This document shows, piece by piece, positions 37,421 through 45,857 of a stretch of DNA of 64,000 nucleotides; position 1 is the first letter of the stretch, and every line of letters begins with the position of its first letter. The position numbers were made by a program, and so were the translations under genes. This DNA comes from Cyclobacterium marinum DSM 745 (GTDB lineage: Bacteria > Bacteroidota > Bacteroidia > Cytophagales > Cyclobacteriaceae). The stretch is from the NCBI RefSeq assembly GCF_000222485.1, contig NC_015914.1, positions 5,748,001-5,812,000 of the forward strand, read 5' to 3'. The notes beneath the pieces are model-generated. The model had not been told where the DNA came from and did no database searches. It saw only the letters and a program-made list of their open reading frames with translations.

Positions 37421-38203
37421 CTAAATTTCAGCTGCTTGAACATGCATCCAGTCATAATTTCTTCTTCTTCCGAGACTAACCCAACCTTCTTCTTCCCAGC
37501 ATCTCCACCAATCATTGTATACCGGGTGGGCAAATGCCGCTTGATTTCTACCCCATTTCAATTGGTTTCTAGCCGGATCAAAATCCAATGCCACCCCCCA
37601 AGAGTGTGTAGACCATTGGGTCCCTCCTCGCATCAACCTATTATTGAAACAGCCCCCAAACCTATTCAGTGCCAACCTGTCAATTTCATTTTCCCCATAA
37701 ATTTTAAGGACATTTTCCAGAACCAAATATAAACTTTCAGCTACTTTTTTATGACAAGTAATTTTCCTTGCTCTGTACCTCATGTCCCAGGCAATTTTCA
37801 TTTCGTAAGGCACGGGCATGGTTACTAGGTTTTTAGTTCTAAGCCCATAAAACTCATGAAAAGCAGCGGAATTCTGCCTTGGCCATCGGTTCATGGGGTT
37901 AATATCTTCAGGCCTCCAAGGATCACTTGCCCTACCAAATTTTTGCAAGTAAACCAATTCTTCATAGGCAAATTGGGTTTGTGGTCCCCACATTCCATCA
38001 ATTGCCCCTGAATTGAAGCCCTTCTCCCTTGCCCCTAACTGTATCATCATGGTTATCTTTCTAACTTGTGGGAGGTTTTGAGGTATACCTGCTACTTTGT
38101 CCATGGCAGCTAGGGTTTTAGGTCCAAAATCACCGTCAATTGCTCCATTGTACAAGCCTTTCTCTGCCAAGAGCTGTTGAACTACTTTTATTTTTTCTTT
38201 CAT
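37421..38203 (-). CDS. Peptidoglycan-binding M15-type peptidase, eCIS-associated
   Basis: The product has 260 residues. Two N-terminal repeats resemble peptidoglycan-binding modules (GLYNGAIDGDFGPKTLAAMD and the second with NSGAIDGMWGPQTQFAYEEL). The C-terminal domain resembles M15 L,D/D,D-peptidases such as phage L-alanyl-D-glutamate endopeptidases, with Zn-ligand segment THSWGVALDFDP and late DWMHVQA. No signal peptide or membrane anchor is visible, as in endolysins. It lies 46 bases downstream of the AAA+ ATPase on the same strand as the eCIS genes and is probably the last gene of that unit. It could help the assembled particle leave the cell by cutting the wall, or be carried as cargo; both are inference. 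Confidence 0.85.
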   Translation of the reverse strand: MKEKIKVVQQLLAEKGLYNGAIDGDFGPKTLAAMDKVAGIPQNLPQVRKITMMIQLGAREKGFNSGAIDGMWGPQTQFAYEELVYLQKFGRASDPWRPEDINPMNRWPRQNSAAFHEFYGLRTKNLVTMPVPYEMKIAWDMRYRARKITCHKKVAESLYLVLENVLKIYGENEIDRLALNRFGGCFNNRLMRGGTQWSTHSWGVALDFDPARNQLKWGRNQAAFAHPVYNDWWRCWEEEGWVSLGRRRNYDWMHVQAAEI

Positions 38204-38249
38204 TGTGGTTGTTGGTTACACTTCTAATAAACTTTGGGTAAAATGGCAA

Positions 38250-39554
38250 TCAATGTATTTTACCCTCCTTCTGAATTTCGTATCGAATACATTGGATCAA
38301 TAAATCTTCATTGATTTGATTTTGCTTGCCTGCCAATGTTTTCAATCCCAATTGTTGAATAATATTCACAATATTGGCCCCAGTCAATTGGTATTTACGT
38401 GCCAAATCTTCTAAGACTATTTTGTTTTCTAGCTGTATGTTTTTGGGTAAATACTGTCTCCATAATGCCAACCGCTCTGTAACACCCGGAGGCTCAAAGT
38501 CAATAATCGTTTGAAACCTCCTAATAAAAGCAGTATCTAAATTACTTTTATAATTGGATGCAAGAATTACCATTTCCGGATAGGCTTCAATTCGTTGTAG
38601 CAAATAAGCCACTTCTTGATTGGAATGCTTGTCTTTAGCATCTTTAAGGTTGGTTCTTTTCCCAAAAAGTGCATCAGCTTCATCAAAAAACAAAATCCAT
38701 CCTTTACCAGATGCCTTTAGAAAAAGTCTGGAAAGATTTTTCTCTGTTTCTCCAATGTATTTTGAAACTACCAAAGATAAGTCAACCCTGTACACCTCTT
38801 TGCCGGTGTGTTTTCCCAATAAACCCGCTGCTAAGGTTTTACCAGTTCCCGGTGGACCAAAAAACATAACTCTATAGCCCGGTTTCACACTTTTTTTCAA
38901 ACCCCATTCTTCCATTAGCTGATCATTATAAGTCAGCCAATCTTCTAGAGCCCTAATTTGAGTGAGTGTTTTCTCAGACAAAACCAAATCATTCCATTCA
39001 AGGTCGGTTTGAATCCTCTCAGCCGGAAAATTTGGGCTTGGCTTTGGGGGTCTAATACTTTCCATTAAAATTTTATCCGCAAATTCCGGATCAGGATACA
39101 AAGGGGCTGCAAAAAAGGGTTCTTCTTCAGGTGCCTCCCCAAGAATAATATGCCCCTTTTTTAACAATGTAGAATCTCTAAATATAGAAAAATACTTCTT
39201 TCTGGAGACAGGATCAGTCCCCGCCAAAAGATACATGAGGGTTTCTCCAGTAGGAATGATTCCCCTATGGTATTTCGTTTTATATCCTCCAAACTCCGGA
39301 AGGGAAGTCCCATCAGGGAAATATTCCTGAACCATTTTACTTAAAAATCCCGGATTAATATAAGGCACCATCGCCAATGACAAAAGCAACAACTCCTGAT
39401 TCTTAATATCAAGAGCTTTAATCATTTTTCCTAAATAATTATTTTGATCAAAGAATAAATCCAGATTCGGTTTTACCAGGGTTTCGGTTTTCCCTAGCTC
39501 ATGGTCCATTCTGCTTTTAATCACCATTTCCAAAAAATTCAACAATTGTTTCAT
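38250..39554 (-). CDS. eCIS AAA+ ATPase (Afp15/Pvc15-like)
   Basis: The product has 434 residues. After an N-terminal ~200-residue region, the AAA+ core has Walker A GPPGTGKT (233-240), Walker B ILFFDEAD (287-294), a sensor-1 Asn in ILASNYKSN and the arginine finger pair in AFIRRFQTII. Each known Afp/PVC-type eCIS carries one such ATPase near the end of the cluster. Its job in those systems is thought to be particle assembly or loading of cargo, not sheath recycling, since extracellular particles fire once. It sits between the TPR gene and the M15 peptidase on the same strand. Confidence 0.93.
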   Translation of the reverse strand: MKQLLNFLEMVIKSRMDHELGKTETLVKPNLDLFFDQNNYLGKMIKALDIKNQELLLLSLAMVPYINPGFLSKMVQEYFPDGTSLPEFGGYKTKYHRGIIPTGETLMYLLAGTDPVSRKKYFSIFRDSTLLKKGHIILGEAPEEEPFFAAPLYPDPEFADKILMESIRPPKPSPNFPAERIQTDLEWNDLVLSEKTLTQIRALEDWLTYNDQLMEEWGLKKSVKPGYRVMFFGPPGTGKTLAAGLLGKHTGKEVYRVDLSLVVSKYIGETEKNLSRLFLKASGKGWILFFDEADALFGKRTNLKDAKDKHSNQEVAYLLQRIEAYPEMVILASNYKSNLDTAFIRRFQTIIDFEPPGVTERLALWRQYLPKNIQLENKIVLEDLARKYQLTGANIVNIIQQLGLKTLAGKQNQINEDLLIQCIRYEIQKEGKIH

Positions 39555-39579
39555 AAATCTTGAGAAGTATTTACTTTTT

Positions 39580-40467
39580 TCAATTTTGTTTTTGTTGAGC
39601 AGAATTTATTTGGGACTTGTAATACAAGGCTTTTTTAAAATCCGGAGCAATATTCAATGCCTTTTTGAGATAATTTGAGGCTGTTTCTACATCTCCTTTA
39701 CTTAAATAAACTATACCTATATCTGTTAATATGGCAGGATTTTCCGGAGCTAGGCGTTCATTTTTTTTCAATTGATCCAATCCATCCTCCACATTCCCCA
39801 TACCAAGGTAAGTAATGGCCAAATAATGTCGAAAGCTAGTATTATCTGGTTCTTCCGCTAACGCGGATTTAAAATATTTTAGGGCCAATCCGAAATTTTT
39901 CAACTGCAATTCACATTGTCCCACTAAAAACCATAACTCCCCTTCCCCACCATCAAAATCCAAGGTATTTAACAATTGGATGGCTTTTTCCCAAGCCTTC
40001 ATTTTCATATAAACCTTTACCAGCTGAACCTTATGCTTTTCACTTGGATTGGATTCTAAAATGCTTTGATATAGATGAACCGCTTGATCCAATTTACCTA
40101 TATGTGTGGCCAATTTGGCCATACTAACCTTTGCATTTTCATGTTCAGGAAAACGCTCACTGGCTTCTAAGTACTTTTTCCAAGCCAGCTCATAATTGCC
40201 ATCCATGGACAGGGCATTCCCTAGATTAACTAAAAAATGAGGTTTTACAGTTATTGCTATTGCTTTTTCAAAATAGTTTATGGCTTTGCTTATGGATTTT
40301 TGTTGCTGATAAAATAGCCCCATGTTATTTAATAAAGAGATATTGTCGGGGTCTATAGCGTAGGCTTTTAGGTAGCATTCCTCTGCTTTCACGAAGGACT
40401 GATTAAAAAAATGCCTGGCACCCTCATTGTTTAAAGCTACTGCCTTCTCTTTTTCCATAATACTCAT
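39580..40467 (-). CDS. TPR-repeat protein in the eCIS operon
   Basis: The product has 295 residues and consists almost wholly of tetratricopeptide repeats, about eight, e.g. NEGARHFFNQSFVKAEECYLKAYAIDPDN, seen as repeats of the pattern A/G-x-x-Y/F with P at the turn. No signal peptide or other domain is seen. The ATG follows the stop of the 1155-residue DUF4157 protein without any gap, so translation is probably coupled. TPR proteins are adaptors; here a chaperone or loading adaptor for the DUF4157 cargo encoded just upstream is plausible. That role is inferred only from coupling and fold. Confidence 0.85.
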   Translation of the reverse strand: MSIMEKEKAVALNNEGARHFFNQSFVKAEECYLKAYAIDPDNISLLNNMGLFYQQQKSISKAINYFEKAIAITVKPHFLVNLGNALSMDGNYELAWKKYLEASERFPEHENAKVSMAKLATHIGKLDQAVHLYQSILESNPSEKHKVQLVKVYMKMKAWEKAIQLLNTLDFDGGEGELWFLVGQCELQLKNFGLALKYFKSALAEEPDNTSFRHYLAITYLGMGNVEDGLDQLKKNERLAPENPAILTDIGIVYLSKGDVETASNYLKKALNIAPDFKKALYYKSQINSAQQKQN

Positions 40468-43400
40468 TTAATCGAATAAATCATTTTTTATATCTCGGGC
40501 GAGTCCTTTTCCCATATTGGCGATATCCAAGTCAGGATAAATCACTTCAATGTCATCAAAAGACATGTCAAAAGCTTCCCCTTCCCGATAATTGACAGGA
40601 AAAACCAATCCAAATTGAATGTCAGGCCCCCATTCAAAACCAGCTAAATTATGACGCCAAGTTTCCGACACGGACAAGAGCCCTACCCCAAGACTTGCTC
40701 TTGCAAAAGCATTCACTTCAAAGATAAACTTAGGATTTACGGTTATCCTCCCGGTGGCATCTAAAGACAAGCCTGTTTGGGGTCCCCAATTTAAATCTAC
40801 TTCTGCTGCCGCTTCTCCCTCTAAACCTAGCTCCCCTGTTAATTCTATCCCACCGGTAAGGCTAGCAATGGCTACGCTGACACCTAAGCCCAAGTCGCCT
40901 CTTAAAGTAAGTCCTGCATCTGCCGGGATGGCAAACTCCCCATGTCCGCTAATGGTAGTTTCGTCTTCCCTTTTAGGATTATAGGTAATTTCCGCTGATA
41001 TCTCTCTGAGTTCTCCCGGACCAAAGCCCGCGGTAAAATCCAACCCCCCACCAATTTGAGCTACCAACCCTATACTCCTTGGGCCAATAGGTATAGCAAA
41101 CAAAGGGATTTCGATGGTTGGCGCTCTAAACAAATTTCTATTGAACTCTTTTCTTGGAAATACTTCATAACTTTCAGAAGCAAGCCTTGCTGTTACCTCT
41201 ATTTCCCCATTGGGTAACAGCTTTACACCTGCTGTAGCTGCGAGCCAGGGAGTAAGTTGAAGGGTTAACTCCCCTCCGCCATACACACGCATGGTTTCAT
41301 CCGGATCGCCTGCGGGTTGGCCATCTTCACCAATGGCACGGTTGGTTGCCCCAACTTCTATGCTTCCACTAAGCATACCACGGCTATAAGCAGCTGAGCC
41401 TTCAATGGTCAAGGCTCCATTTTCATAAGTAACCGAAAGGGTGGTTGAAATTCCCGGGATATCCGGATTGGCAGTACCAGATACCATTATTTCATAATTC
41501 TCTGCACCTGCAGGCTTGGCAACCCTAGCAGCTATATTCCCTCCGGTGATGCCAGGTATATCACTGTTTAGGTTAAAATCACCACTGAAAGAAAAACCAT
41601 CTTCCCCAAAGTTAAAGGCCATATTACCACGCTCTACCCCCGGAACATCCAATTGTGCTTCTCCTGTGGCTGAAAAATTATTCTCACTATAACTGGCAGT
41701 AATGTTGGCAGATTTTATCCCCCTTAATTTGCCCTCCGGAATTCCTATCTCTCCACCAATAGTCCAGATATTTTCCTTGTATTCCATATTGATCTCCGCC
41801 GGATCAAACAATTCAGAATCAAAATTAAAAGCCCCTTCCAATGCAAACCCTGAGGCTGTAGAAGCTGTAGCACTAATATGACCTTCGCCTACCTGATTGA
41901 TAGCAAAATTTGTTTGACCGGTCAACCCTAAGCCATTTCTGGAACTTGCAAAAATTGTCAATGAACTATCACTGATCTCAAAAGGGGCAGGAACATTTAT
42001 TTCCTCAATGGCAAAGGTTTTAGAAACGCGAATCTCTCCATTGGAAATAAAGAGTTCAATAGGGCTGCCCTCGAAAATAGGAATACTGGGCAATATTTGA
42101 CCATAAGCCTCTATCCCTGTTGGCAATAAGTCCAACTCAAGGATTTCCACAGGACTTGCCTTCTTAATTCGTAACCCATACAAACCTGACTTAATCGATT
42201 GTTTAGTAAGGTATCCTGCATATTTAGAACCGGGATAGCGTTTGACTGGAAAAACTTTGTCTTCTGCCCACGGAGCCCACGTTTTGTCTGAAGAAGGTAT
42301 GTTTACAGAAATACTTCCAAGATTTTCTGTATTCTCTACATTTTCACCCTCAGTAACAAATTGTTTGGCAGTAATTCTGAAAGGATTACCTAACCAGGTC
42401 TTTTCAGAACTGCCCAACCTGCTACCCTCTCCGGTCCAAACAAACTTTTTACTTATCCCACCGGATTGATTGGGGAAAATACGCACTTCTCCATCTTTTC
42501 CTATGTCCGCTAAATTCCCAACTTCAATGGGCTCCAGATGATCTCCGCTTTCTATTTGGGTTTTGGTCCAAAATTCGTTTTCGGTGGCATTCCCATCTCC
42601 TCCAGCTAAGGCCTCTGCCCGGTTAAAAACCAAGGTATAATTATTTTTAAAGGTGGCATCACCACCGGGATATTGAGCGCCGTGTCTTTCTCTAAATACA
42701 TTAAGTTTTTCCGTTATTTGACCCTTAATTACGGAGCCACTTGATGTGTTTTTACTGGCATCCAATAATTCCATGTTTTCAAGGGTATTTGGCCAAGTTG
42801 CTGTATTCCAGTTAGCCAATTGTAATTCTACTATGTGATCTACATGAAAGTTTCTATAATTTTTATCTTTCCCCCATCCAGGAGTAGTCAACTCTTTAGA
42901 AATTACATCTGCACTTCCAATATATGTTGGTTTTACTCCTCTCCCATTTGTGTTAGCTTTAAACACATGTGTTGTATCGGCTGTAGGAGGGGTTTTGTGA
43001 TGATTTTCATATAGTGTATTAAGCCTATTGGTAATGTTCTCTGTATTGATTTCTGTCTGCCATACCCCTTCTCTTTGATTGGTATTACCTCGTAAATAAT
43101 TGTTTTTCCTCTTTAGGGGGGCCTTACCACTAAACAAAGTTCCCCTATGTTCCTGAAGCTTAAACCCTGGAATTGGTATACTGTCGAAAGTTATGGTCTT
43201 TGCACTTTCATCCAAAATCCCTGTTTCTCCTTCCATTTCGGGAGCTGCTTCCTCATCGCCTTCCTTTTGAATCGTCCTGTTCTGTATGGCCGGACTACTA
43301 CCTTGTTGAATCGTATGGGTCAACTCATGGGCTAAAAGATGCTTCCCGGAGTGCTCATTGGGCTGGTATTGATTTTCATTGAAATAAATATCATTTCCAT

Positions 43401-43935
43401 GCGTAAAGGCATGCGCACCAACTGCTTGACTCATTTGGACTGCTTTGCTATCTGTATGAACCCTTACATCCTTAAAATCAGCACCAAATGACCCCTCCAT
43501 TCCTGAAAGTATCTCCTGATCCATTGATTCACCACCGTTATTCTGCTCCAGCTCTTTTTCAAACCCAGGAGGTGGAGCAGCCGATTCTTCTTGTTTCATT
43601 TGAACAACTTCCTCACTTTCGCCCTCTATCGCTTCCTTAGAAAGTTGTTCTTCTCCGTCTTCATTGGCCTGAACTTGATGATTAATAGAACTTTTTTGAA
43701 CAAATGGTGTCACCTTTTCTGCAATTGGCTGTGTTTGAATATTCGTTTTTTCTTGAGACTGAATATTATCTTCTTGAGCCTTTTCTTGCACCACCTTGTC
43801 CGCCATGGCGTCAGCTTCTTGCTCATACTGATCACCGGGCTGTCCAACCGTTAATTTGGCCTGAAAAAATCGGTCAGGCTGACTTTGAGAGGTATGCCCT
43901 CTGCTGGTTTTAGATTTGGAACTAAAGTGGCTCAT
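40468..43935 (-). CDS. DUF4157 (eCIS core domain) protein with HNH-like nuclease motif and long beta-rich tail; candidate eCIS cargo
   Basis: The product has 1155 residues and no signal peptide. Residues 1-130 are polar and probably disordered (Q, E and K rich). DUF4157 spans ~135-215, with DFKDVRVHTDS, AHAFTHGNDIYF and the HExxH motif H203-E-L-T-H207. Residues ~355-410 contain NFHVDHIVELQLANW, then NMELLDASKNTSSGS. This H-x-D-H-I-V-E-L-Q ... N-x-x-x-L-D-x-x-x-N-x-x-x-G-S arrangement looks like an HNH/beta-beta-alpha-metal nuclease. From ~560 to 1110 lies a long series of Gly-rich amphipathic beta strands with repeated patterns such as D-I/V-P-G-I/V. DUF4157 is the domain most enriched in eCIS-loaded proteins. 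The domain order suggests a nuclease toxin with a beta-rich delivery or translocation region. Confidence 0.82.
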   Translation of the reverse strand: MSHFSSKSKTSRGHTSQSQPDRFFQAKLTVGQPGDQYEQEADAMADKVVQEKAQEDNIQSQEKTNIQTQPIAEKVTPFVQKSSINHQVQANEDGEEQLSKEAIEGESEEVVQMKQEESAAPPPGFEKELEQNNGGESMDQEILSGMEGSFGADFKDVRVHTDSKAVQMSQAVGAHAFTHGNDIYFNENQYQPNEHSGKHLLAHELTHTIQQGSSPAIQNRTIQKEGDEEAAPEMEGETGILDESAKTITFDSIPIPGFKLQEHRGTLFSGKAPLKRKNNYLRGNTNQREGVWQTEINTENITNRLNTLYENHHKTPPTADTTHVFKANTNGRGVKPTYIGSADVISKELTTPGWGKDKNYRNFHVDHIVELQLANWNTATWPNTLENMELLDASKNTSSGSVIKGQITEKLNVFRERHGAQYPGGDATFKNNYTLVFNRAEALAGGDGNATENEFWTKTQIESGDHLEPIEVGNLADIGKDGEVRIFPNQSGGISKKFVWTGEGSRLGSSEKTWLGNPFRITAKQFVTEGENVENTENLGSISVNIPSSDKTWAPWAEDKVFPVKRYPGSKYAGYLTKQSIKSGLYGLRIKKASPVEILELDLLPTGIEAYGQILPSIPIFEGSPIELFISNGEIRVSKTFAIEEINVPAPFEISDSSLTIFASSRNGLGLTGQTNFAINQVGEGHISATASTASGFALEGAFNFDSELFDPAEINMEYKENIWTIGGEIGIPEGKLRGIKSANITASYSENNFSATGEAQLDVPGVERGNMAFNFGEDGFSFSGDFNLNSDIPGITGGNIAARVAKPAGAENYEIMVSGTANPDIPGISTTLSVTYENGALTIEGSAAYSRGMLSGSIEVGATNRAIGEDGQPAGDPDETMRVYGGGELTLQLTPWLAATAGVKLLPNGEIEVTARLASESYEVFPRKEFNRNLFRAPTIEIPLFAIPIGPRSIGLVAQIGGGLDFTAGFGPGELREISAEITYNPKREDETTISGHGEFAIPADAGLTLRGDLGLGVSVAIASLTGGIELTGELGLEGEAAAEVDLNWGPQTGLSLDATGRITVNPKFIFEVNAFARASLGVGLLSVSETWRHNLAGFEWGPDIQFGLVFPVNYREGEAFDMSFDDIEVIYPDLDIANMGKGLARDIKNDLFD

Positions 43936-43999
43936 ACAACTGCTTACATCAATTCATTTTTTGACTACATTTCAAAAATTATTCGAAACCCTTTGCATC

Positions 44000-45847
44000 T
44001 CAAGTCATGCCATGAGGGCATGAAGACCAATTGTTTGCTTTGGCATGCTTTCTAATTTTATTAATCATTGGCATTGCGATTTTTTTACCTTCCCTATATG
44101 CAGGACCAGTTCCCTTAGGGTCTCCATGCTCATTTTTTATAAGGCTAATAAATTGATCTGTCCAAGCAATTTCTGCTTCAAAAACTGCCTCTTCAAACCT
44201 TTTATCCAATCTTAACATCACTTCAGCAATCTGTTCACTGAATGCCAAGCTACTTTTTTGAAATGCCAAATCAGTTATTGACTTTTCTAAAGGTTTAATT
44301 ACAAGTGGTGAAATTAAAGCACTTCGTATTTTAGAGGCATGAAATCTTTCATGGGCTAAAACCACATCTTCCATAAACCAATCTACCTTTGAAAGTGCCA
44401 TACTATTTAAATCCTTAATTTGAGCACAATAATTTTCTTCTGTTGTGTTTCCTCCAGGCCCTGTGACTTCCTTCATTCCCGGAAGCAACCGTGTTTGAAC
44501 CGAATAATGACCTGTTAATCCGATAATTATCGGGTGCCACATTAGCCCGTCATCTACCAATTTTAATCTAACCTCAATATTTTCAGGAAATACTCTCCCC
44601 ATATCTACGGGGCTTAATGAGGTAGAGGGAATTGCTCCTGCTTGTGCAATTACATTGTTTAAGTTGATTTTTGTATCAATGGTAATCGGTAATTCAGGCA
44701 CTGCTACTTCCACTCCTCTATCAAGCCTATCAAGGTATCTAATTGTATTTCTTCCAACAATTCCATCCACTGTTAAACCCATATCTGCTTGAAAAGCTTT
44801 TACAGCTCTGCTTGTTTCTCCACCAAAAGAGCCATCTGCACCAAATGTAGGTAAACGATAATCTAAGCCAATTAAGGCATGTTGCAATAACATCACTGCA
44901 GTACCGCTAGAGCCTATTTTCAAAACTGCATTATTATCAAAAATATCTTCAAGCATTTCATTCGCAGAAAATCTACTTGTGGGATGAAAATCGTGTCCAT
45001 CATTTAATTTTGATTGTATTGCCTTCTTTACTTTACCTTTCTGCTGTATGGTATGCGTAAGCTCATGGGCCAATAAATGTTTTCCTGCCTTGGTATCCGG
45101 ACGGTATTGACCCTGACCGAAAAACAGATCAAATCCATGGGTAAAGGCTTTTGCTTGGATCTTTTCACACATCATTTGAGCTTTTTTTCCTGTGTGAATT
45201 CTAACTTTGCTGAAATCAGAATCAAAACTATTCTCCATCTTTTGTTTGATATCGGGAGCCATGCCCATGCCTTTACCTTTTTCTTGGTATAGTGTGCTTT
45301 CTATGCTATCCGCCTGACTTTGTCTCGTATTAATCACCTTCGATTCTTCTTCCTTTGCTTGAATGCCTTCTTCATCGTTTTTTGCTTGTAAAGCACCTTC
45401 TTCTTCTGTTTTGGACTGGACCGCTGCTTCCTCTTCCGACATTTGTTGGACAGCCTCTTCTTCTTCACTCGAAGCACTTACTTGTTCTTCTTCTGCTACT
45501 TTTTGCAAACCCTCCTCCTCTTTGGTTTTGGATTGAACAGCTTCTTCCTCTTCAACCTTTTGCACCGAATCTTCTTCCGAGACTTCTTGTTTTTTTATTT
45601 CTTCCTCGGTATTTTCCTTCTTGTTTACCTTATTCTCATCCTCACCCTTTTTCTGTACCGCTTCCGCTGATTCTTTTTCTTCAGTTGCGCTTTGTAAAAT
45701 GGGATCAAAAAAATGTTCATTGGCTACATTTGGAATTAATGCCTCCTTTCTATCCCCTTGTCGACGAAAAAAACCATTGCCTTCTTTGCTTTGAAATGTG
45801 GGATTTATCAAACCTACCGATGACTTTCTAAAACCATGTCTTTTCAT
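44000..45847 (-). CDS. DUF4157 protein with acidic repeats, peptidoglycan-binding domain and second HExxH motif; candidate eCIS cargo
   Basis: The product has 615 residues and no signal peptide. Residues ~55-175 are an acidic repeat tract built on E-E-E-A-V-Q-x-K/M units. DUF4157 follows (~195-270, with DFSKVRIHTG, AKAFTHGFDLFF and H261-E-L-T-H265). A peptidoglycan-binding type-1 domain is at ~305-375 (LKIGSSGTAVMLLQHAL, GADGSFGGETSRAVKAFQ, VDGIVG). The C-terminal ~200 residues carry a second zinc-type motif, H499-E-R-F-H503, in a helical context, with a downstream E-Q-I-A-E as possible third ligand. A protease effector that may act on a wall- or envelope-associated target is possible. It is the first cargo-type gene after the tape-measure gene, 10 bases away. 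Confidence 0.82.
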   Translation of the reverse strand: MKRHGFRKSSVGLINPTFQSKEGNGFFRRQGDRKEALIPNVANEHFFDPILQSATEEKESAEAVQKKGEDENKVNKKENTEEEIKKQEVSEEDSVQKVEEEEAVQSKTKEEEGLQKVAEEEQVSASSEEEEAVQQMSEEEAAVQSKTEEEGALQAKNDEEGIQAKEEESKVINTRQSQADSIESTLYQEKGKGMGMAPDIKQKMENSFDSDFSKVRIHTGKKAQMMCEKIQAKAFTHGFDLFFGQGQYRPDTKAGKHLLAHELTHTIQQKGKVKKAIQSKLNDGHDFHPTSRFSANEMLEDIFDNNAVLKIGSSGTAVMLLQHALIGLDYRLPTFGADGSFGGETSRAVKAFQADMGLTVDGIVGRNTIRYLDRLDRGVEVAVPELPITIDTKINLNNVIAQAGAIPSTSLSPVDMGRVFPENIEVRLKLVDDGLMWHPIIIGLTGHYSVQTRLLPGMKEVTGPGGNTTEENYCAQIKDLNSMALSKVDWFMEDVVLAHERFHASKIRSALISPLVIKPLEKSITDLAFQKSSLAFSEQIAEVMLRLDKRFEEAVFEAEIAWTDQFISLIKNEHGDPKGTGPAYREGKKIAMPMINKIRKHAKANNWSSCPHGMT

Positions 45848-45857
45848 AAGAATGTTG

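Noticed and set aside
45355..45831. A 158-codon Leu/Phe/Pro-rich open frame on the + strand
   Set aside because: It is the antisense of the acidic repeat tract of the 615-residue DUF4157 gene (codons for Glu read as Leu/Phe/Ser); no start context or homology.
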